From IMG/VR virus record IMGVR_UViG_3300046616_000606, positions 1-44,395 of that record: DNA of 44,395 nt; one strand, written 5' to 3'. The DNA is from a virus. Under the pieces are notes generated by a model. That model was not told the origin of the DNA, did not search any database, and was given only the letters and a program-made list of their open reading frames with translations. How positions within the stretch are numbered: the first letter of the stretch is position 1; each line of letters starts with the position of its first letter. Positions 1 through 6,504 of this stretch are shown here, piece after piece. Position numbers and translations under genes: made by a program.

Positions 1-987
1 TTACTCGGGGTTATCCCCGCTGGCGGTTACGTGCGCTTGTAGCACGGAAACCGCTCGTTCACGCAACTGTCCAAGCCCCGGCGACGGCCAAGTGGAGTCA
101 GATTCGTACGCGTCGCGCAGCTTCGGCAAAACGACGAAGGCAGTATCGTCTACGAGCTTAGTGCCCTTGACAGTGCGTTCGAAGCGATCATCATAGTCGC
201 TACTTCCGACTATAATCTGGAAGCTTCCATCTGGATGCAGTTCGAGTTCGAGACTCAGATCAATTGAAGCGTCATAGATTCCAAATTGCGCAGGACCGAA
301 CTGATTCTCTCCCGAGACCAAGGCTGCTAAATCAGCCCGATCCATTTCAGCACCGGAAGTTAGGCTTGATCCACGCGCAAGTCGATCCTTCGACCTAACT
401 GAACGAATAATCTCTAAGTTCAAATCTTCGCTCAATTGAGATTCACCGTCATATCTGTAAAGCAACCACAGGTAGAAATCGCTCTGAAAAATCGAATCCA
501 ATACGTCGAACTGGACCAGAGCACTTGACTCGACCTCAGCAAATGATTGACGGAAACCTGGTTCGATGTACTGACTGAGTTCCTTTTCGACCCGCGTCGT
601 AACCACGCCGACGTACGATTTACCCTCTACCTCGGGGACTAGGATGAGGTCAACAGCATTCAGCATATGCGTACGACACTTATCTACGTCGGTTCCTAGG
701 ATCCGAGTAGCTCTGATATCAGCCGCATCCCAGTAATATCGAGCCTTTAGTCGAGGTTGGCGTATCGATTCAGATGGGGGGTACACCGCAGGCCGACCTG
801 GCGTTGGCCTGCTGTCGGTATGCAAACGAAGGGATGACGTATCGTCTGCGACGTTTCCCCATCCTGTCGCTGGAACATCACCCGAGTAGAGCTGTTCCCC
901 GAGAAGTCTGCTTACATCATCGATTGATTTCGTGCAGAGAATTCGTATCGGGCTACAGTGAAGCTGACCACCTGAGATCGTTGACAT
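1..987 (-). CDS. Hypothetical protein, 328 aa, last gene of an unrecognised operon
   Basis: I do not recognise this family. The start chosen is the ATG at 987, which has AGGAG eight bases upstream; the frame stays open further upstream but without a better ribosome site. The predicted product is soluble, with no signal peptide or membrane segment, and is rich in acidic and hydrophobic residues. Its second half alternates beta-like stretches (for example SFQIIVGSSDYDD). It begins four bases after the stop of the membrane-protein gene at 992-1639, so the two are very likely cotranscribed and may act together. Its base composition looks more AT-rich than the phage late genes, which hints at separate acquisition. 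The stop codon is at the first base of the window, so anything downstream is unseen. Confidence 0.7.
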   Translation of the reverse strand: MSTISGGQLHCSPIRILCTKSIDDVSRLLGEQLYSGDVPATGWGNVADDTSSLRLHTDSRPTPGRPAVYPPSESIRQPRLKARYYWDAADIRATRILGTDVDKCRTHMLNAVDLILVPEVEGKSYVGVVTTRVEKELSQYIEPGFRQSFAEVESSALVQFDVLDSIFQSDFYLWLLYRYDGESQLSEDLNLEIIRSVRSKDRLARGSSLTSGAEMDRADLAALVSGENQFGPAQFGIYDASIDLSLELELHPDGSFQIIVGSSDYDDRFERTVKGTKLVDDTAFVVLPKLRDAYESDSTWPSPGLGQLRERAVSVLQAHVTASGDNPE

Positions 988-991
988 CGAC

Positions 992-1639
992 CTAACTCCT
1001 GATCTCGAATTTTTTGATCGGCGACCCAACCGGCATCAATAACCCGGACATCCAGCTGGGCAACACCCATATCTTCACTGAGTAGTCACACGAGAGGGTC
1101 ACGACCGAGGGCCCACTGGCATGTTGCAAACTTATATTAATCCAACTCAGCGTCCCAGTTCGCAAAGAACCCGATAACTTAAACGCTATCGCGTCACTGG
1201 TGCAAGAAGCTGTTGGATGTGTCGACTGCATCTCGTCTACAAACACGACCGCATGACCAGGATCGAGGGACGCGGTGACCTTGGCGCCAAATTTGGCGCA
1301 AGCAAGCGCAAGCCCTGCTCCAAACAACGACATTCGATCCATCCGAATCTGCACGTCATACGCTTTGATAGCAGGCAAAGATGGCAGATATTGCAACTGA
1401 GTCACCGGACCCAGAGTCTCAAACCGGTCGTCAAGCCAATTCACAGTCAGCCGCGGTCTCGCCAAAAGCCTACCAGTAACGAAGAAGACCAACGCAGCGC
1501 TTGCGACTAATGCGACACAGTCGGCAATTAGGGGACCCCACGTAATCCACTCTTTAGTGAACTCGCCCAGCTTTGGTTTTAACCAATTGAAGATCCACAG
1601 TGCGACTGCAAGTTTCGCTATCCCATAGAGTTCGTTCAC
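992..1639 (-). CDS. Hypothetical membrane protein, 215 aa
   Basis: No family recognised. The frame is open from 1720, but the GTG at 1639 is preferred because it forms a GTGA overlap with the stop of the upstream gene (1638-1636), a usual translational coupling. From that start there are two clear hydrophobic segments: about residues 5-20 (YGIAKLAVALWIFNWL) and about 36-58 (ADCVALVASAALVFFVTG). A soluble domain of about 150 residues follows. The protein is probably anchored in the cytoplasmic membrane by an N-terminal hairpin. It lies between two soluble unknown proteins, coupled on both sides, so the three are likely one functional unit. Confidence 0.65.
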   Translation of the reverse strand: MNELYGIAKLAVALWIFNWLKPKLGEFTKEWITWGPLIADCVALVASAALVFFVTGRLLARPRLTVNWLDDRFETLGPVTQLQYLPSLPAIKAYDVQIRMDRMSLFGAGLALACAKFGAKVTASLDPGHAVVFVDEMQSTHPTASCTSDAIAFKLSGSLRTGTLSWINISLQHASGPSVVTLSCDYSVKIWVLPSWMSGLLMPVGSPIKKFEIRS

Positions 1640-2136
1640 ACGATCCCAGTTCGTCGACCCTGCTCTTGCAACGCCCGCTTGATTCGCTGCTTCAGCGAGG
1701 AGTTGTGCACGGTGACCCATCCGTCACGACGGATGGTCATCCGCCCGCCCCCTTTTTGTGCACGGGCCTCAATCGCAACCACATAGTATCCGCGCCCTTG
1801 ATTTCGAAAGAAGTCAAGTACTCGCTCAATGGACTCATTCCGAACGAGATCAAGCGCGATTTCCAGAACGAACTCGTACCCTTCGGGCTCGCTCTGAAAG
1901 TTGGAATTCGTCAATTCCAGGTGCGTCGTTCTGAAGCCGGCGTCGCGAAGCGCAACTGCCAATGTGAGCAGGCTTGCCGTACCCAACCGGATCGGTCGCC
2001 CGGGAGCTTTTTGCTCCAGCTCGCCATATGTCCGGACCGGAACCTGCGGCCCGGGGTCCATAAACTCCATGTCGCCATGCGCCACCTTTGGTGCGCGCGC
2101 GAGGAGCTGGGAGGGAGCCATGACACCATAATGCAC
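1636..2136 (-). CDS. Hypothetical protein, 166 aa
   Basis: No recognised family. The start is GTG at 2136, preceded by GAGG at about eight bases; an ATG at 2121 is in frame but has no ribosome site. The product is soluble, with a mixed alpha/beta look (RGYYVVAIEARAQKGGGRMTIRRDGWVTV) and a basic C-terminal tail (KQRIKRALQEQGRR). It starts four bases after the stop of the zinc-ribbon gene, and its stop overlaps the GTG of the next gene. It is therefore the second gene of a tightly packed leftward operon of four. Function unknown. Confidence 0.65.
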   Translation of the reverse strand: MHYGVMAPSQLLARAPKVAHGDMEFMDPGPQVPVRTYGELEQKAPGRPIRLGTASLLTLAVALRDAGFRTTHLELTNSNFQSEPEGYEFVLEIALDLVRNESIERVLDFFRNQGRGYYVVAIEARAQKGGGRMTIRRDGWVTVHNSSLKQRIKRALQEQGRRTGIV

Positions 2137-2139
2137 TAC

Positions 2140-2382
2140 TTACACCTCGCCAGCATCACTCTGTCGGATTGCGTTCCATGAATGCCACCGAGATTTTTGC
2201 GGGCTCGCGCCGGCGCACTCGGGAGTGCGGATTGTCTCGCCACAACGACGGCAGTAGTGCGTCCGGTGACCGCCGTTGCGTGCCGTCTCACAGCCGCAGA
2301 CCTCCCAGCCGACGAGGCATGTGTTCGCCGCCAGCGGGTGCCCGTTCGGGCAGCGTTGCGGGGATCGTTCAGTCGACGGCAT
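2140..2382 (-). CDS. Small zinc-ribbon-like protein, 80 aa
   Basis: The protein carries closely spaced metal-ligand candidates: C11-P-N-G-H15, C22, C29, C31, H39, H42, C44-x-x-C47 and C56. The block CPNGHPL...CLVGWEVCGC...HYCRRCGE resembles a family of short zinc-ribbon proteins of unknown role that I associate with actinobacteria and their phages; that family assignment is from memory. The start is the ATG at 2382, with a weak AGG just upstream; the frame is open further up, so a longer form cannot be excluded. It is the first gene of the leftward operon and is divergent from the lipoprotein gene at 2519, so the region between them should hold both promoters. Confidence 0.55.
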   Translation of the reverse strand: MPSTERSPQRCPNGHPLAANTCLVGWEVCGCETARNGGHRTHYCRRCGETIRTPECAGASPQKSRWHSWNAIRQSDAGEV

Positions 2383-2488
2383 ACCTAAAGATTCGCACAC
2401 CTGTTCGACGAGTGGTAGCGTCGGCTCCGCGGGGTCCGGAGGGTAAGGGAAGACCAGCCGGGCCTCGCAATTCTTGTTCGATAGCCGT

Positions 2489-2512
2489 CGCGAACAGTCG
2501 GTCTGGTTCGAT
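2489..2512 (+). promoter_or_regulatory. Candidate promoter/operator of the lipoprotein gene, shared with the glycosyltransferase gene
   Basis: A 24-base element here matches the element at 4672-4695 at 22 of 24 positions. It starts with CGCGAAC and ends with TTCGAT, which lies exactly six bases before the ATG at 2519. That spacing fits a -10 element for a leaderless mRNA, common in actinobacteria. Conservation well beyond the -10 suggests a bound regulator as well. The CGACCGTTC-like half-site (read on the other strand) recalls TetR-family operators, but this is only a resemblance. Confidence 0.5.
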
Positions 2513-2518
2513 CTGAGA

Positions 2519-2941
2519 ATGAGACGATTCCTGCTGGCGCTCACGATCCCGGCCGCGCTCATCCTGTCGGGATGCTCTACCAGCCCGACGGAGGGAGACC
2601 CAATGCCGTCGGCCACATCGACTTTCAACGTGCTGGATGGTCTCGCACTCCCGTCAGGGACGACAGTTCCGTCGTCGACCACCGTGATCGTGAAGCCGAC
2701 GCCCGAACCTGTTGAGCAGACGCCTGCGAGCGTGGCCACTGTGCAGAGCGAGTCGCAAATGTGTCGCGATCTCCTGGGAATGATGGAGCAGTTCCCGGGC
2801 ACTAGCGCCGAGGAGCGTAGAGAAGCTCTGACGAATCTTCGTACCGAGAGTGTCGCTTCGGAGGACTGGCAATCAAAGACAGCGAGTGAACAGGCAAGTA
2901 TGAATCGCGCATTTGAAGCCGCGATGAGCGGTGAATGCTGA
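2519..2941 (+). CDS. Small secreted lipoprotein, 140 aa
   Basis: The N-terminus is a lipoprotein signal: MRR, a hydrophobic core FLLALTIPAALI, then L-S-G-C with the lipidated cysteine at residue 19. A Ser/Thr/Pro-rich linker follows to about residue 75, then a small helical domain with two cysteines (MCRDLLGMM and the C-terminal GEC) that could pair. The ATG at 2519 has no Shine-Dalgarno but sits six bases after a -10-like TTCGAT, so it is probably translated from a leaderless transcript. Third codon positions are mostly G or C, as expected for a real gene here. The family is unknown; role at the cell surface is inferred only from the signal. Confidence 0.7.
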   Translation: MRRFLLALTIPAALILSGCSTSPTEGDPMPSATSTFNVLDGLALPSGTTVPSSTTVIVKPTPEPVEQTPASVATVQSESQMCRDLLGMMEQFPGTSAEERREALTNLRTESVASEDWQSKTASEQASMNRAFEAAMSGEC

Positions 2942-3238
2942 CCAGTTTGTCGGTGCCGCGACCCACGGTCTGTCGCGCGGGTCGGGGTGGACCTTCCCCC
3001 ACAAGGCTGAGAGCGGCCTCCATACACCCCCGCGGGTTGGGGGCCACCTTCGTACGTTTGGTGGATTTCTGTCCGATTCGTGCGTTTACCTGATGCCTGC
3101 CGAATACGTTCGACGGGTCGGATTCAATCGAGGGGTCGGATCCGGCATGTGGTTGGTCATTCGCGTTGTGTGCTCGACGCGGGTGGCGTTCGACGGGACC
3201 CGACCGCACCTGGCCAGGCCGGGTCCCCAGAAAAACGA
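2942..3238. other. Intergenic stretch with no supported gene
   Basis: About 300 bases between the lipoprotein stop and the terminator. The open frames here lack ribosome sites and have compositions unlike protein. GGGTCGGAT occurs twice (3116 and 3134), too little to interpret. Nothing else seen. Confidence 0.5.
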
Positions 3239-3241
3239 CGA

Positions 3242-3272
3242 AAGCCCCCACTCCACCAGGAGATGGGGGCTT
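3242..3272. terminator. Intrinsic-type hairpin terminator between convergent genes
   Basis: Arms 3242-3250 (AAGCCCCCA) and 3264-3272 (TGGGGGCTT) pair perfectly over nine bases. The stem is extended inward by CTCC/GGAG. It sits between the rightward lipoprotein gene and the leftward HTH gene (stop at 3283), so it can serve both. Confidence 0.75.
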
Positions 3273-3282
3273 AGTCATGCAG

Positions 3283-3447
3283 CTACGTCTTGCGGGACTT
3301 GACCCACTCGTCGACGGTTTCTTTCGTCCAGCCTTGGTTGCGGCCGATCATCGCGTCGGGCGGTGGAAATGTCTTGTACTGCTTGACGGTGGCGAGAGTG
3401 ACGCCGAGGTAGTCGGCGATTTCGCCGCGCGACATGAAGCGGATCAC
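3283..3447 (-). CDS. Small helix-turn-helix DNA-binding protein (excisionase/AlpA-like), 54 aa
   Basis: Short winged-helix type protein of the MerR/excisionase style. MSRGEIADYLGVTLATVKQYKT forms the HTH (about residues 5-26), then a phage-typical PPPDAMIGRNQGWTKETVDEWVKSRK. The GTG at 3447 is the start because AGGAGG lies just upstream; the ATG at 3435 is too far from it. Such proteins act as directionality factors or small repressors in actinobacterial mobile elements. It faces two tiny membrane-protein genes across a region with a perfect palindrome and a related site near its own promoter. It is therefore a good candidate for the regulator of that region. Confidence 0.75.
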   Translation of the reverse strand: MIRFMSRGEIADYLGVTLATVKQYKTFPPPDAMIGRNQGWTKETVDEWVKSRKT

Positions 3448-3477
3448 GGTCCCTCCTTGGTTCGGGTACCCCTCACA

Positions 3478-3497
3478 GTAGCACCCTTAAAGATGGT
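3478..3497. promoter_or_regulatory. Candidate operator upstream of the HTH gene
   Basis: Contains GTAGCACCCTTAA, the same 13 bases found (inverted) in the palindromic site at 3547-3565. Read on the minus strand, the site runs into TACTGT, a -10-like hexamer about 30 bases before the GTG of the HTH gene. A factor bound here could block that promoter. The -35 region on this side is weak. Confidence 0.45.
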
Positions 3498-3539
3498 CAG
3501 GGAATCTTTCCAGATCGACAAACAAACAACTTTCACGCC

Positions 3540-3568
3540 TTGCGAGCCACCCTTAAGGGTGCTACAGT
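3540..3568 (+). promoter_or_regulatory. Promoter with palindromic operator in its spacer
   Basis: TTGCGA (3540-3545), a 17-base spacer, then TACAGT (3563-3568) make a good SigA-type promoter pointing right to the gene at 3600. The spacer contains the perfect 14-base palindrome CACCCTTAAGGGTG (3548-3561). This is the expected arrangement for repression by a dimeric regulator, plausibly the divergent HTH protein. Confidence 0.6.
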
Positions 3569-3599
3569 TGTGGAACAACAACAGAGAGGAGGTGAGTGA

Positions 3600-3719
3600 A
3601 TGACCGAAAGCCGAATCGCCCTGATCGTCGGGATTGCAACACTGATCACGAACATCTGGATGGCAATCCAGAATCGGGGAACGAGGAAGCGAGGCAAACA
3701 CCGGAAGCGGAAACGCTGA
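3600..3719 (+). CDS. Tiny single-span membrane protein, 39 aa
   Basis: AGGAGG lies seven bases before the ATG, a strong ribosome site. The product has one hydrophobic segment (ALIVGIATLITNIWMAI, about residues 6-22) and a very basic tail (RGTRKRGKHRKRKR). That shape would give an inner-membrane protein with a positively charged cytoplasmic end. The function is not known; small basic single-span proteins include holin-like and toxin-like peptides, but nothing in the sequence decides. Its promoter carries the palindromic operator, and a perfect hairpin follows directly, then a second tiny membrane-protein gene. Confidence 0.6.
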   Translation: MTESRIALIVGIATLITNIWMAIQNRGTRKRGKHRKRKR

Positions 3720-3727
3720 CCTGAGAC

Positions 3728-3758
3728 GGGACCGGGGTGAAGGAGTCACCCCGGTCCC
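3728..3758. terminator. Perfect 13-bp hairpin between two tiny genes
   Basis: Arms 3728-3740 and 3746-3758 (GGGACCGGGGTGA and its complement) pair without mismatch around a five-base loop AGGAG. There is no T-run, which is common for actinobacterial terminators. It may end or attenuate transcription between the 39-aa and 51-aa genes. Confidence 0.6.
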
Positions 3759-3803
3759 ACCTCAAGGGTCCATCATAGAAGACAACACAGCAAGGAGACC
3801 GAG

Positions 3804-3959
3804 ATGCTCAAACGCAACTACGACATCCTGGGAACAATCAGCACAGGTGCAGTCCTGGCGCTCTTGTCGGCCCCCTGGCCGCTCTGGCTCGTCTGGGGCG
3901 GGATCGTCGCCTATCAGGTACAGAATCGGGTGAGGTTCAGTAAGCCCGTCGACGCATAA
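3804..3959 (+). CDS. Tiny membrane protein, 51 aa
   Basis: AAGGAG precedes the ATG at about seven bases. A hydrophobic stretch spans about residues 13-37 (STGAVLALLSAPWPLWLVWGGIVAY), interrupted by the prolines of APWP, so it may be one long or two short membrane segments. The C-terminus is short and basic (QNRVRFSKPVDA). No family recognised. It lies 45 bases after the hairpin at 3728-3758 and just before the inverted-repeat array, and may be cotranscribed with the 39-aa gene by readthrough. Confidence 0.6.
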   Translation: MLKRNYDILGTISTGAVLALLSAPWPLWLVWGGIVAYQVQNRVRFSKPVDA

Positions 3960-4015
3960 GCGGAGTCTCGCCCCCGCCGGGAAACGTGCACCGACCTAGC
4001 CAAGTAATATCGCCG

Positions 4016-4656
4016 GTGCGCGTCGCACCCCCCCGTGACGCGCACTCGGCCCGCTCGACGAGTCCCCCCGATTTAGCTCGAGCGGGCCACCTATGGACTG
4101 TGCGCCTTTACTTTAGTCGGATTTGGGCGCACACGGCCCGCCCGGTTGTTACTGACGAGCGATCGGGCGGGCTACCGAGAACTGCGTGTCGAGACTGGGG
4201 AGCGGTACGACACGCGCGCCCACCGAGTACGGCACAAAGAAATGCTCGGTGGGCACCTCCTCGATGATCAGCAGGCTCGCCGCTCCTTCGGTAAAGTCAG
4301 AACGGCATTCGGCCTCCAACGTCGATGCACGCCTCACCCACAATGTGGTCACGCGCAGGTCGAGTGAGGCAACCAATCTGGTCCGCCCGTTCGTTGCTGA
4401 CTAGCGAACGGGCGGACCGCCTATGTTTGCAAAGCGAACGGCCGGGGCACCTCCGGTTTGGTCCGCCGGAACGAACCCCACCTGATCTCCGGCGGACCAC
4501 TGATCTGCGTGTCGAACTTTCATCGGTCCCGACACGCATGGTCCGCCGACTGGATGTTCACAGCTACCGTCGGCGGACCACCAAGACCGCGCGCCCGTCC
4601 CCGACAGTTCGAGCGCGCCGCCCACCGAGCTGCGGTCACGCTCAGCATCGGTGGGC
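4016..4656. repeat. Tandem array of about twelve non-identical inverted repeats (non-coding)
   Basis: Arms (left/right) are: 4016-4024/4037-4045; 4048-4058/4078-4088; 4099-4106/4126-4133; 4136-4144/4164-4172; 4184-4191/4208-4215; 4218-4227/4245-4254; 4331-4337/4364-4370; 4380-4393/4405-4418; 4459-4470/4488-4499; 4506-4514/4530-4538; 4539-4550/4569-4580; 4620-4628/4648-4656. A weak 6-bp pair lies at 4589-4594/4613-4618. Each pair is perfectly complementary, with loops of 11-19 bases (26 in one). Arms differ between units, yet some recur: GCGTGTCG in two units, GCCCACCGA in two, GGTCCGCC in three. The last three diverge after eight bases, with matched changes in the partner arm, so pairing itself seems selected. 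Frames crossing the array have no coding character. The role is unknown; a structured RNA, a terminator block, a protein-binding array or a replication/recombination site are all possible. Confidence 0.85.
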
Positions 4657-4671
4657 ACCTTGGCTGTACGG

Positions 4672-4695
4672 CGCGAACGGTCGGTCTGGTTTGAT
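4672..4695 (+). promoter_or_regulatory. Candidate promoter/operator of the glycosyltransferase gene
   Basis: Second copy (22 of 24 identical) of the element at 2489-2512. It ends in TTTGAT exactly six bases before the ATG at 4702, so transcription would start at or next to the start codon. It begins only 16 bases after the last hairpin arm of the array. Confidence 0.5.
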
Positions 4696-4701
4696 AGAGG
4701 C

Positions 4702-5601
4702 ATGAGCGCCCACCCTCCACGGACGATCACCCTCCTCTCCGTCGTAATTCCCACTTTCAATGCCGTCGATCTCATCGGTGAGCAACTCATGGCCCTCGAC
4801 GCCCAGAAATATGACGGCGCGTTCGAGGTCATTGTCAGCGACAACGGCTCGACGGACGGCCTACGCAGCTACATCGAGAGTCACCCTCTCAGCGAAGCGC
4901 TCCGATTGCGATGGGTCGACTCGTCATCGGTGCGCGGCGTCTCGCATGCACGCAACGTCGGGGTCGACCATGCGGCAGGCGAATTCGTCGCCTTCTGCGA
5001 TGCTGACGACCGCGTCCATCCAGGGTGGCTGCAACACATGGCGGCGGCCGCTCAAACCGCCGATGTCGTTGGCGGAGGGCTGGAGACGGCGTCGATTAAC
5101 ACTCCCCTGGTCAACAGCTGGAGAGAGTTCGTCCCCAGCGAAACTCCGCACTCCTACGGCTCATTCTTGCCGTACGCATTTGGGGCGAACTTCGGGGCAT
5201 GGAAAACCCAGTACCAATCGATTGGCGGATGTGACGAGTCCATGACCGCAGCTGGCGACGATGTCGACTTCAGTTGGCGAGCACAGATGGCGGGAATGAC
5301 TTTCGCGCACGAGCCCAAAGCTGTCGTGGCATATCGGCTCAGATCAGAAATCGCCAGTACATGGCAGCAGATGCGTAGGTACGGCAGCGCTGCGGCGATG
5401 CTGCACAAGAAGTACAAGGCACATGGGTTCAAGAAGCCTTCCGGCCGTGCGCTCCTTACCGAGATCGCGGCGCTCACCCTTCTGAATCCGGCTTTGCCGC
5501 AATCAGTCACGAAGATGCCACGTGGCAAATGGGCGACGCATGCCGGATTCTTCGCAGGCAAAGTGCAAGGCAGCATTCGAGAGAGGACGTTGTTCGTCTA
5601 G
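4702..5601 (+). CDS. Family 2 glycosyltransferase, 299 aa
   Basis: GT-A fold, GT2 family: SVVIPTFNAVDLI near the N-terminus, SDNGSTDG (residues 46-53), HARNVGVDHAAGEFVAF, then the metal/nucleotide-sugar motif D100-A-D-D103. The later GANFGAWKTQYQSIGGCDE and AGDDVDFSWRAQMAG are the acceptor-side and catalytic-base regions of this family. It should transfer a sugar from a nucleotide donor to a lipid or polysaccharide acceptor at the inner face of the membrane; the acceptor cannot be told. The ATG at 4702 is chosen because the promoter-like element ends six bases upstream. It could be a host gene beside the prophage, or a surface-modifying accessory gene that alters phage receptors. Confidence 0.85.
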   Translation: MSAHPPRTITLLSVVIPTFNAVDLIGEQLMALDAQKYDGAFEVIVSDNGSTDGLRSYIESHPLSEALRLRWVDSSSVRGVSHARNVGVDHAAGEFVAFCDADDRVHPGWLQHMAAAAQTADVVGGGLETASINTPLVNSWREFVPSETPHSYGSFLPYAFGANFGAWKTQYQSIGGCDESMTAAGDDVDFSWRAQMAGMTFAHEPKAVVAYRLRSEIASTWQQMRRYGSAAAMLHKKYKAHGFKKPSGRALLTEIAALTLLNPALPQSVTKMPRGKWATHAGFFAGKVQGSIRERTLFV

Positions 5602-5950
5602 GTGGCGCACCCCCGACAATCTTCGTATCGGCTGGATCAGCATCTTTCCGGCGAAGTTTGGGCAACTCAACATACTGCACCTTGGAACGTGTAATACGTT
5701 CTATTTTTATCTGAACTGATTCAGATATTCGACTCACAGTAATCTCACAGCACAGGTGTAGTAATCTTTCAACCCGCTGCGGCAATCTGTGATTGTCGGG
5801 ACGTTGTGAGTGGAGGATCCTTGAAGAAGTTTGCAATATATTCCGTCTCGTTACTAGGTGGGGCACTTTTGCTCAGGCGTGCAGTCATCGCTCAGTTGCT
5901 GCATCCACCGTTTGGCGTTCCACTTGGCCATCGGCGCATTCGGTAGAAAC
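5602..5950. other. AT-richer intergenic stretch, possible site of the left prophage boundary
   Basis: Holds the palindrome ATCTGAA-CTGA-TTCAGAT (5708-5725), AGTAATCT twice, and a possible short gene at 5821-5946. In a prophage with integrase at the far right end, the other attachment site should lie beyond the tail-fibre end of the late operon, so it may be here. No tRNA 3' end and no copy of a core site can be identified because the right attachment site is outside the window. Confidence 0.35.
5821..5946 (+). CDS. Possible 41-aa membrane peptide
   Basis: A TTG start with GGAGG about five bases upstream opens a 41-residue frame beginning MKKFAIYSVSLLGGALLL, a plausible signal or membrane segment, followed by a basic tail. 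It ends just before the terminator at 5951. It may be a real small protein, the truncated 5' end of a gene cut by prophage insertion, or chance. Confidence 0.3.
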   Translation: MKKFAIYSVSLLGGALLLRRAVIAQLLHPPFGVPLGHRRIR

Positions 5951-5990
5951 CAAAAATGCCCCCCACCTCGGAAGATGGGGGGCATTTTTG
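5951..5990. terminator. Strong bidirectional terminator at the end of the late operon
   Basis: Arms 5951-5965 and 5976-5990 are perfectly complementary over 15 bases (CAAAAATGCCCCCCA), giving a G+C stem with a T-run on each strand. It lies eight bases after the last stop of the leftward late operon (5998) and also faces rightward transcription from the glycosyltransferase side. Confidence 0.9.
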
Positions 5991-5997
5991 AGCAAGG

Positions 5998-6504
5998 TCA
6001 GGCTGGTGCCTGCGCATTGAGCCACGCGAGCGCAGCGGTCTGCTCGTCTGGTGTGAGTGCTCGATTCCAGACGGCGACCGCTTTCAGCTGTGCAAGGTCT
6101 GACCGGACCGTGACATTCGCAGTCACAGGACTCTCGGTTCGTCCAGAAACACTGGCAGTGACGCCGTTCAAGCTCGCCCATGCGCCAGCAAGGGTTCGCG
6201 AAACGATCAACTGATTCCGTGCTTGGTTGACGCCGTCCTTCTCGAGGAACCACGGAAAGAAGCTCGAGCCGTTACCCGCTGCAGCTCGGGGTATGGACCA
6301 GGCTTTCTGATCAAGGAGGATCCAGTTCTCTGATCCGATGATCTGCCGATCAGCGTGTCCGGTGTTGTAGATCGCTGCGATTGTCATCGCAGACCAACCT
6401 CCGGACGGTGGAGTGACCGACAGCGACGTCGTGATATTCGGGTAGTAGCGCACCCAATCCGGCATTGCCATGGAAGATCCACCCCGGACAAATATGTGCG
6501 GCAT
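5998..6504 (-). CDS. Minor tail / receptor-binding tip protein, 168 aa
   Basis: The start is the ATG at 6504, overlapping the stop of the upstream fibre gene (ATGA). The sequence looks like a LamG/concanavalin-type beta-sandwich: GWSAMTIAAIYNTGH, SFFPWFLEKDG, and the typical ending LAQLKAVAVWNRALTPDEQTAALAWL. Such domains at the end of tail fibres bind host surface glycans. It is the last gene of the late operon, where receptor-binding modules are often found. The family call is by pattern only; the exact ligand is unknown. Confidence 0.65.
   Translation of the reverse strand: MPHIFVRGGSSMAMPDWVRYYPNITTSLSVTPPSGGWSAMTIAAIYNTGHADRQIIGSENWILLDQKAWSIPRAAAGNGSSFFPWFLEKDGVNQARNQLIVSRTLAGAWASLNGVTASVSGRTESPVTANVTVRSDLAQLKAVAVWNRALTPDEQTAALAWLNAQAPA

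Noticed and set aside
2383-3027. Upstream extension of the zinc-ribbon frame to a 295-codon leftward gene
   Set aside because: It is antisense to the lipoprotein gene, which has a lipobox, good codon use and a promoter. Only the last 80 codons look like a separate protein.
4016-4656. CRISPR array
   Set aside because: There is no constant direct repeat; the units are different inverted repeats with short loops, and no cas gene is present.
4016-4656. Cluster of tRNA genes
   Set aside because: No cloverleaf, no GTTCGAATC-type T-loop and no CCA end; each unit is a single hairpin.
2489-4695. The shared 24-base element as a PafBC (RecA-independent damage) promoter
   Set aside because: It has GTCGGT as in that motif, but the expected TANNNT at the right distance is absent in both copies.
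3986-4720. Several open frames of 60-147 codons on both strands across the hairpin array
   Set aside because: They follow the GC-rich inverted repeats, have Arg/Pro-rich compositions, lack ribosome sites and overlap one another in many frames.
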